Shown one piece after another: positions 56,282-64,000 of a stretch of 64,000 nt of DNA; positions within the stretch are counted from its first letter, which is position 1, and every line of letters starts with the position of its first letter. Origin of the DNA: Fragilaria crotonensis. Its lineage: Eukaryota > Bacillariophyta > Fragilariophyceae > Fragilariales > Fragilariaceae. The stretch is taken from contig JAKSYS010000155.1 of NCBI GenBank assembly GCA_022925895.1, positions 39,513-103,512 of the forward strand. The letters run 5' to 3'. Both the position numbers and the translations under genes were made by a program. Below the pieces are notes generated by a model, which was not told where the DNA came from, did no database searches, and worked only from the letters and a program-made list of their open reading frames with translations.

Positions 56282-56434
56282 AAACCAGAAGAGATACCGT
56301 CAAGGGATAAAGGAATACGCACCTTTGCGGTTGTGAAAAATAGAATGCAAGACTTGAGTCAAACTGTCGTGGAACATCCTCAACAATGACACCATTCGCG
56401 CGTCATTGATTTGGGTTCAGCAGAGTGACATCCA

Positions 56435-56716
56435 CTAGGTCCCCAAAATACAGGGCCTCATTGATAATGAGGATGTATGGTTGTCCATTCTGAGGGTGGA
56501 TCCACATAGTCGCAACCGTGGCGATGGAAACATCCTGTATGGGTTTGTATTCACCACCGTAAGGGTGAACAGCAACCTGACGACCCCTTCGTCAGAGACA
56601 AGCAGAGCGTTGCGACCTGCAACACAAGTATCCGCATGCGAATCAAGTTCAGTCCTCATGTCATCGTCATTGTTGCCGCACGGTTTGGAGGCAGAGACAC
56701 GAAAGACATGTTTCAC
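56435..56716 (-). pseudogene. Copia aspartic protease fragment
   Basis: Active-site motif TELDSHADTCVAGRNALL (Asp-Ser-His-Ala of the CoDi group). Only the N-terminal part is in frame. Confidence 0.83.
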
Positions 56717-56818
56717 AAAACGGGAAGAGCAAAAGGACCCGGCCTCTTGAACATAAGATTCACCTAACTTTAGGTCTTAACAAGAGCCGGTTCGGATCGT
56801 CAAGCAGGTTTCTGCTGC

Positions 56819-57400
56819 TCAACGTGGGCAGCGCGGCCAAACTGTTTTCCAGCATTGGAGGGAACAGGGGTCTCCATTGTCAGGTGGAGCATACTCCTGA
56901 GTAGTGACAGCCGCAACACTTTGAGCTTCAGACTTCTTCTTCTTCTCCTTCTTCTTTGCTTCCTCGCGGAGCTGCATGACTTTCGCCTTCTCAAAAGGCT
57001 TCAGCTTGTTGTAATCCTTGGCAGAATACTGCCCAGAGTGAATCGCAATTCCACTTGGCGACTTGTCATCATCGTTCGACTTTCTTCTTCTGCTTGGCCT
57101 CTTCTTATCCTTGACAATTCCAACCTTTGCAATCTCACGGATGCCGGAGGGCGACTTCATCCTGGTCTTGGTGTTCTCCACAATCGTCTTGAAGTACTGC
57201 TGGCACAACTTGAAGTTAGTCAGCTTCTGCTCATCACCCATGCAAGTCTGGATAGCAGTCTCCAACTTCGGGTCACGGATGCTGGCAAGGAAATCAGTAA
57301 CCTTCTTGGTCTCCGCAACTGGTTCCTCCAAGAACAACAACTCATTATGCGCCTGCTGGTGCTTGCCAACGTACTGGTCGAAAGAGAACTTTCCTTCCCA
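56819..57400 (-). pseudogene. Copia gag fragment
   Basis: Reads WEGKFSFDQYVGKHQQAHNE, then LLFLEEPVAETKKVTDFLA, a typical CoDi gag stretch, down to a Lys/Glu-rich segment. The first part of gag is missing; the LTR fragment joins at about 57420. Confidence 0.8.
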
Positions 57401-57425
57401 GTGAAGACGGCGGTAGTCACCATGG

Positions 57426-57547
57426 ACACCGCCTGGAGGGCTTATGAGGTCATTTAGCGATCCCTAACATGACCGGCATAAATCCCTAGCTCGTCAGGCT
57501 TGTCCGGGTGTCCGAATAACTGAACTCATGATAGAATCTCATCCAGT
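57426..57547 (-). repeat. Truncated 5' LTR piece of element 1
   Basis: Same orientation as 52141-52582 and matching its 52290-52402 segment. Both its outer part and the rest of the LTR are missing. Confidence 0.75.
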
Positions 57548-57968
57548 GACATGATGCGAGTGGAGTAACAACGTATGTGGAACCACTAACCCCAGCTTTA
57601 TGTGTAAGCTTCAGGTGGCTGTACGCGTGATGACACGTGGAACCACTCAAAACTAGCCAATGGTGGCGCCTTGCATGATGAATAATGGTCGGACAAGTTG
57701 TTCAGACGCCTACCGAGGGGACTGAATGAATTTATCATGAGTTTGGGTTATTCGACACCCGAGAAGCCGGACGAGCTAGGATTTATACCGGTCATTATAG
57801 GATCGCCAAACACCGCATAGTTCTCCAGGCGGTGTCACAGATGTGTCTAGATTCGTAGACCTACTCTCTATAATTGATCTGTTGTGTCGTTACTACTAGT
57901 GATTACTAATGCTAAGAGTCAAACACCGGCAAGGGCGGATGTACAACACTTGCGACGGGTTTTATTCA
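57548..57968 (+). repeat. Inverted LTR (plus orientation)
   Basis: Begins TGACATGATGCG and ends TTCA. It is the reverse complement of 52141-52582 with many small differences. No target-site duplication found. It does not match the orientation of either copia body beside it, so it is a solo LTR or the product of a rearrangement. Confidence 0.8.
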
Positions 57969-57989
57969 GGGGTTTCGCTTAACAATAGG

Positions 57990-59800
57990 TTATCATTCGT
58001 TATCTCGGGCTTGCTTTGTAACTCTTGCTACCTCAGTCTCTCCGTTGTTATTGATTGTGAATTCCGCGTTTATATACTGGTCAAATGTTTCAAATTCCAC
58101 GTCGTCAGCAGCGTCAGCCTTGGGCACTTGTAACATGTCCCCGTATTCCGACGCCGTTGGAATATTATTGTTGTGTTCATTGGCATCCGTATCTTCGTCC
58201 TGTAAATAGAAGACATGATCAGGGAGGTTTTTCTGAAACTTCTCGTCCTCAAGGCGGGTGAGTAAGTTGGCATCAAAAGTTTGCAAGCGAGTTTGCATCG
58301 CCGCGGTCGCCATATCGGCCGTCGTTGAACGGTCGAGCGTGCGATGGCCGTTCCAGATTCCGTCAGGATCCAATACGTCATGTTGCTCCCAACTCGATGC
58401 GCAATTCCGAGCCAACGTCCAATCTTGGCCTGGTCATCAGTCATATCCATTTTCTTTTCGTCCCAATATGAAACGCGGTCATAAAAATCAAAATCAAGCC
58501 ATTCCGAGATGTCGATGGTGTCGCCAGTGAGCCGCTCGACTCCTGGTCGCTGATCGGGGCCACGCGCCAAGATGGATTGGATTTCAGAAATGTACACTAA
58601 TCCATTGTCCCACAGACGACTTGGGACTTGGTTTGTTCTCATCCGAGCTTTCCACTTGGTTTTGATCTCTCGAATCTCGGTCTCCGCTCGGTGATTTTGA
58701 GTGATGCCGCGTCCCTTCTCCGCAACGTGTAACTTTATATTGTGTCGACGAATGATTTTCATCACATCAGTGTGCTTACCAGCAGTTTGTTCGGACGCAA
58801 AATCACACTCTTGCAACGCGTAAGCAATGTTGGCACTTGATTTGGATTCGAGTGGGTATACGCGTGAAGCTTCCGTTGGTGATAAGTTGGGCGCATGTAA
58901 ATCCGGCGATTGACTTCACTTTGGAGAAAAGGGTGTCCATGTAAAATGTGTCCTTCAGTCTTTGACGGTGCAAGCTCAGGTGGTCAACTTGATAGTAGCA
59001 GCGATGTAGCGGGTGCATTGCGTGTCGAACGCCGCGTTGTGTTGTCGCCTTAAGCGTCTTTTGTGCAGTTTCTAGACCGCATCTGAACTTGCGTGCCACC
59101 ACTTTGGCAGTTACCTGGGAATGGCACTTCGCGCCAACATAGGCAATTTGATCGCCGCGATAGACGTCGCGATCTGGACCGCAGAGATCATTCGTTGGGT
59201 CATAGCCGTAGGGTCAAACACTGAGAGGTCAGATCCACATTCACACTAAATTTCACACTGGTTTATGCACCTTGGAACACTGTCCATTGCACAAAGGTTG
59301 CGGTAGTACTACGTCTGTGCTTCAAGAGTTTGATCATCGTAAGAGGATAATAGTGCAATGTTCACCTCCCCTGGGTTCCAAGGGGTATCAAGAGTGAGTT
59401 CAACAGTACGGCAATTGTCGTACTCCCGGTGTGGGGACTCTGGACTCAAAGAACACAATTGTTCCCGACATCTGGAAAGGAACAAAGAAGTCACCGCCCA
59501 GAATGCCGAAACCACGCGCGGTGTCAGTGGGGTCATCCGAGACGGAGAGACCAGAATGTCGGATCTGATTTGGATTTATCAAACTCATAGCCAAGCGTTG
59601 TCCATACCAGAGCACTTGGTTGAATCGCAGTATGATGGTCTCGCCAGTGGTCGGGTCAGTGAAAGCCGTCGATGCATTGACGATAGGAATGTTTTGAGGA
59701 GTTGATAGTCTGTGGAGTAAGGTGCAACATCGCAGTGTTCTCCGGTGAACTCATCTCGACGCATGTATCAGCATGAGAGTCGAGTTCACATCGAGCGACG
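57990..59800 (-). pseudogene. Second copia (CoDi-like) fragment: protease to integrase
   Basis: Read downward: protease site ELDSHADTCV (about 59790-59755), SLINPNQIRHSGLSVSDDPT and FQMSGTIVFFESRVPTPG (59615-59400), integrase zinc-finger region (59102-58803, GLETAQKTLKATTQRGVRHA), core (58816: HNIKLHVAEKGRGITQNHRA, then LVYISEIQSIL), and C-terminal part (DRVSYWDEKKMDMTDDQAKI, YWILTESGTAIARST). Several frameshifts. Reverse transcriptase is absent. More diverged than element 1. Confidence 0.8.
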
Positions 59801-60376
59801 GTGCCTTCCCTGGTGGTAGCAGTTTCGATTGCCGAAACGGCTCTTGCGACGGTAGTTCACACAAGAAACGAAACAGGTGTCACCCAAGCCCTTTGAATGG
59901 AGCGTGGAAGGAGAGGGCCGGAACACGCATCAAATGTGCTTACAATTCCACTTAACAAGAGCGAGATCAAGCACAAGTCCTTTACGGATCAACAATCATG
60001 ACGATGCAGGCAACAACAACGACAAAGATCATGAACAACCTCCGCCACAGAAACGACCCAGATTACTAGCAAGAACACTTATACTCTTCTTACATGTTTA
60101 TCACTAGTCTATTTCTAGGCGAGTGCATTTCATGTTGCTGCTGGCCCTGACGGGCGGGCAAATTGCATTGTGAATTGGAATTGAGATTGCTGAGTGGGGA
60201 AACTAGGCATCTTCAATAAGTTGTAGAGCTCAATTGGGATGGAACCTTTTGAGCTGCAGAAATGATTAGACCACTGAAATGACAGCAGTGAAATGGAAGT
60301 GACGTTGGTAGCCAAGAAAGATATTGGGACCAGAGATTGTGGGTCAAGACGGCGCTGAATTGCCAAAAGAACATGG
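59801..60376. other. Spacer
   Basis: No supported gene between the copia fragment and the 173-bp duplication. Confidence 0.35.
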
Positions 60377-60740
60377 GAGAAGCGGCAGACCAACAATGTT
60401 GGAGCCGAATGAAGAGTGTATTTCCTCTGGAAATGAAGGAGGGAGAAGAGGCGACATCATATCGCTCTTGAGTGAGAATTTCCGCTGCAATACTCCGTTG
60501 AAGACACTGGAAGACCAGTGCTACAGTAGTAACGACCGAAAGAACTTTGGAGAAGCGGCAGACCAACAATGTTGGAGCCGAATGAAGAGTGTATTTCCTC
60601 CTCTGGAAATGAAAGAGGAGGGAGAAGAGGCGACATCATATCACTCTTGAGTGAGAATTCTGCAGCAATACGCCGCGGAAGGCACTGGAAGACCAGGGCT
60701 ACAGTAGTAGCATCCTTACTAGAACAAGCCAAAGGCGTGG
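60377..60740. repeat. Two-copy tandem repeat of about 173 bp
   Basis: A unit starting GAGAAGCGGCAGACCAACAA at 60377 recurs at 60550 with small indels. Coding in neither frame is convincing. Confidence 0.8.
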
Positions 60741-61334
60741 AGACAGCCAATGAAGGTACAGTGAACTCCGCAATCCAATGATGAAGAATTAGGAAGACAA
60801 ATAGCAGATAGGAGTTCCTATCAAAGCGAATATACAAGACGTCGTCATACGAGATGGATGACAAGCAGTGGTGTGGAGTCCTCTCCTTTGGGTAATGAAA
60901 ATACTGTACTCGTAGCCTGTTTGAAATAGCCTGAGAAGACAGAAGTCGTGTAACCGAACACCAGTGTTCTCGGTGAAGCCATCGACATGAAAGTTGGGAC
61001 CGATGACGCAATGTTGAATTTTCTGCCAGTCTGTGCATGGAGTGCAACAACGACAGACGAGGAGGTTACTCGACCATTTGGTGGTCAATCGGTGACGAAA
61101 GAGCCGTTCATTCGAAAGAGTGTAGGACCGAGGGGGCAAGAGCAAGAGGAGACCGCAAAGGGAACCCCATCCCGTCTTCAGAATGAATGGATCCACCATG
61201 GTGGTATACCCAAAAGCACGACAGCAATCTCGCGTAGCGAGTGTAGTGAAATACGGACGGACAGACAGAACGTATCTAGAAACCTCGTGGCTAGAAATCG
61301 TGTTTTTTTACTAGCAAGAACAGAGCAACCAACA

Positions 61335-63898
61335 ATGGCATATTGGCCTCCTGACAGTCCTGAAGCGCGTCAGGTCTTCAAGCCAATTACTCTGAGCACT
61401 ACGAGGTGGAGGATGATGGGAACTGTTGGTAGTGTCGATGATGATGCAACAACTACCGGCGGTACTTCAGTATGCAACAATGAAACTGCAAAGGAAGCAG
61501 TACAGCGAAGAATACGATTGTTACAATTGGTGCATACAAGTGAGGATGGATGGAAGAACGTAATCATAGGACGAGACGAGAACAACTACTGCACGAAGCT
61601 CGAGATTTTTGCGATACGTCAAAGGTCAGCATTTCTTTGTTGTGCGTATCAGATGGCATTGATGCATATGAATGACAAAACGTGGCATGACTGTTGCAAG
61701 ATGGCATGCAAGTTACTAATTAACCTTGGATTCAATCAGGCTACCTTCTTCAAGACCGTCGCGAGCTGGAACAAGGTGTTCAGGCGATGCGAGGGGTTTC
61801 CGCACCCAAATCCGTACTTCCAATGTGGAAAGCATTCTCTTCCACCCTTGCTTGAAGTCTTTCCCGATGCCAAGGACCAGATAGTTTCCTTTGGCGTCAA
61901 GAACCTAGCAACACTAAGTATACAGAGTGTTCACGACTTCATTGTAAGTAAGGTTATTCCAAGGTTAGCATCAACTTGGCAACGTGTAAAAATGGCGAGT
62001 GCTAGTAACAGTGACAGTGTCGAACCTACTACTACTGCTGATGTTTCCGATGGTGATACTTTATCAATCAGCAATGCTTTTTTGAATGCTCATAGCCTGG
62101 AGTCCATGAGCTTAACCACTGCTTGGCGGTGGATGCATCTTTTATGAATTCAGTACGACACGAGAAAGAAGAGTTTATATGTCGACGGACATGAACGTGA
62201 GGATGTTGTTAGTGCTCGTTCTGTATTCTGTAAACGTTATCTTACAGAATTCGAGCACTATTGCAACCGCTGGGTTCAAGTATCAGTTGATGAGGCAAAA
62301 ACAATCAATGATCTAAACATCAATTTCGGTTATTGGAAAGGCTCGAGTTCCATGTGGACTATTGGAATCGAGTCATCGCTGCCACTGACGCCAACCAACA
62401 AATGATCCAAAAAGAAAAGAAACCAACAACAAGCATACGTGTTTCCTCGCAGACGCGCCCTCTGATGATCATCGGTCAAGTTGAGAGCGTCTTCGCTCAG
62501 TACTTGCTTGGGTCAGATGTGGGTTGGACCAAAGGGCCAACGCCCATTGCTTCCAAAGCCAGAAGGAGATGGCTACATGCTGTCAGCCTTCGTATCAAGA
62601 GAGTTTGGCTTTGGGAAAGAACAAATGACGGACGCTGAGTTAGCGATGGTGAATGATGCCCGACGCGGAACACATAAGACTTACATTGACACTCAAGCTG
62701 CCAACGAGAGTCTGAAGTCCATCGAGAAACCGCTGTTGACTGAATCTCCATTTGTTAAGTATCTTGATATTGGTGCAAACAACAAAGGCTATTGGAATAG
62801 CTTTCACATGAGCTTGCAGTTTGAAGATGGGGTTGACTGCTTGCAGGTTCTCTATCCTGAGTATGACTTCGTATTCTTATTTGATCACAGTCAGGGGCAT
62901 GCATAAAAGAGAAATGGAGCCCTGAGCGGCTATATGCACATGTCGCAAATGTTCGGTGGGGCACAACAAATCATGAGAGACACAGTAATCATACAAGCAG
63001 ACGGTTATCTTGGCACACACTCACCAAAATTGAACGTTGGAGACACTCAATCACTTGTATGCAACCCGATGATATTGGTCCATGGTATATTTCACATGAA
63101 CAAAGAGAGGCACAACGTTACAATCAACCCACAGGGCAGAGCAGGCGTGTTGAGCGGTCTAAGAAGCTTCTGATTAAAGCTCTGTTGGAAGCTGGACGAG
63201 TTGAGCTACCAGAACAAAGGAGTTACACCAGAAAAGAACTTTAAACGTTTGCAAAGAGGCACGATGTTGACATTTTTGACGACAACCAGCAAATTATTGG
63301 CAGTTGGATGGGGCAACCGAAAGGTCTTCTTCAGGTACTTTGGGAAAGAGGGCTTCTTAATGAGACAATGTTAGACAAGTATACACTGGATGGTCGCAAG
63401 GATCCGATAACAGGCAAAATTGACTTACGCTATTCACTTCGACATCTCTACTTGCTGAGTGCAAGGACTTTAAAGAAGAAGAAAACTGCACTTCAGTATC
63501 TGGGGACTCAACTGGGAGTGACAGTTCAACTTACGCCAAAATTTCATGCAGAGCTTGCCGGTGAAGGCGTGGAGTACTGTTGGGCACAAGCAAAATCCTT
63601 TTATCGCCGAGTTCCAGTTTTGCGAAAGCGTGGCCGAGAGAACTTCAAGCAACTTGTCAGGGAATGCACGTGTCCTGTGAATGTGATAACGAAAGAACAA
63701 GTTGAGAGATTTGCTGTGAGGGCGCGGGCGTACATCTGCACTTACCATTATCTTGATACCCAACAGTGTCAACGACGTGAGTCTGACACTCTTGAGAACG
63801 ATACGATAAACGATTCTTGTCCGAGGCAAGAACTCCTCTCCTTCAGCAATATTGAATGGCTTCGAAAGCACTCAAAGGCACAGGTGTGCCCTTGATTT
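61335..63898 (+). pseudogene. Second IS630/mariner-like DDE transposase relic
   Basis: The N-terminal part is open to 62147 (MAYWPPDSPEARQVF; FPHPNPYFQCGKHSLPPL). After a single TGA it continues in the same frame (IQYDTRKKSLYVDGHEREDV, then CNRWVQVSVDEAKTINDLNI), then shifts near 62338. The first catalytic site reads MIIGQVESVFAQYLLG: the Asp of the relative at 44640 (GQDESVF) is Val. The second site FVFLFDHSQGHA is intact, as is the third, HAELAGEGVEYCWAQAKSFY. The second half (62481-63895) is in three frames. The plus frame is also open from 60987, but nothing recognisable precedes 61335. It ends in CTYHYLDTQQCQRRE at 63895; any 3' TIR would lie outside the window. Confidence 0.8.
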
Positions 63899-64000
63899 TG
63901 ATAGTGGTTTTTGTCAATTCAAGGAAGAAGAAGGCAAACGATGATGAAACGTAACAATGAGTTGTTTTATGGCGATTGTGGAGAAGCCGAACTTTCCAAA

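Larger units (their letters stand above)
52141..57547 (-). mobile_element. Degenerate Ty1/copia retrotransposon (CoDi-like), element 1
   Basis: Order on the minus strand is LTR fragment, gag part, protease, integrase, reverse transcriptase, RNase H, LTR: the copia order. Many frameshifts. The 5' end is damaged: a mid-LTR piece is fused directly to the middle of gag. Confidence 0.87.

Noticed and set aside
57548-57968. Solo LTR insertion with target-site duplication
   Set aside because: The five bases on either side do not match, so a simple insertion is not supported.
60213-61050. Minus-strand ORFs over the 173-bp duplication
   Set aside because: Frame and length follow the duplicated DNA; no domain seen.

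Overview
This looks like nuclear DNA of a diatom, probably a raphid pennate; that is inferred, not proven. The evidence is: short GT-AG introns (65-177 bp), most with a TGCTAAC/GCTAAC-like branch site; a plastid presequence with signal peptide plus Phe at +1 (47444-48973); glutathione reductase and O-fucosyltransferase-like genes of eukaryotic type; degenerate Ty1/copia pol fragments of the diatom CoDi type; and secreted proteins with long Pro-Thr repeats.

Layout. 0-20 kb: an FkbM-type methyltransferase (minus), a broken pogo-like transposase (plus), a STAND/AAA ATPase gene with one intron and one frameshift (plus), a three-exon O-fucosyltransferase-like gene (minus), a 3035-bp pogo element with perfect 28-bp terminal inverted repeats (TIRs), glutathione reductase (plus) and an unrecognised hydrophobic-tailed protein (minus). 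20-42 kb: a tandem family of secreted lamin-tail-domain (LTD) proteins, all on the minus strand: locus A (20074-21887, decayed), locus B (23620-36913, giant) and locus C (39953-41526, LTD only). 42-47 kb: a geneless stretch with cAMP/CO2-element-like repeats, then a broken IS630/mariner-like transposase. 47-52 kb: a plastid YqgE/AlgH-family protein and a fourth LTD/PT locus (D), truncated, on the plus strand. 52-60 kb: two degenerate copia elements with LTRs in opposite orientation. 60-64 kb: a second IS630-like transposase relic running to the window end.

The most striking object is locus B. It starts with a signal peptide and one LTD. It then repeats a 2.8-kb unit four times: LTD, OB-fold, endonuclease/exonuclease/phosphatase (EEP) domain and PT linker, each unit with the same two introns. 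It ends in a long PT tail. The unit has the architecture of bacterial ExeM/NucH extracellular nucleases. Joined across its eight introns it would give roughly 4,150 residues, a string of four secreted nucleases on PT linkers. Single-base indels now break the frame in several units. They may be assembly errors in near-identical repeats or recent decay, and the sequence alone cannot decide. Locus C uses the same intron donor but splices straight to a PT linker, so it makes the LTD part without nuclease.

A second notable object is the pogo element at 11479-14513. Besides its transposase it carries a separate opposite-strand ORF with a HIRAN-like fold signature.
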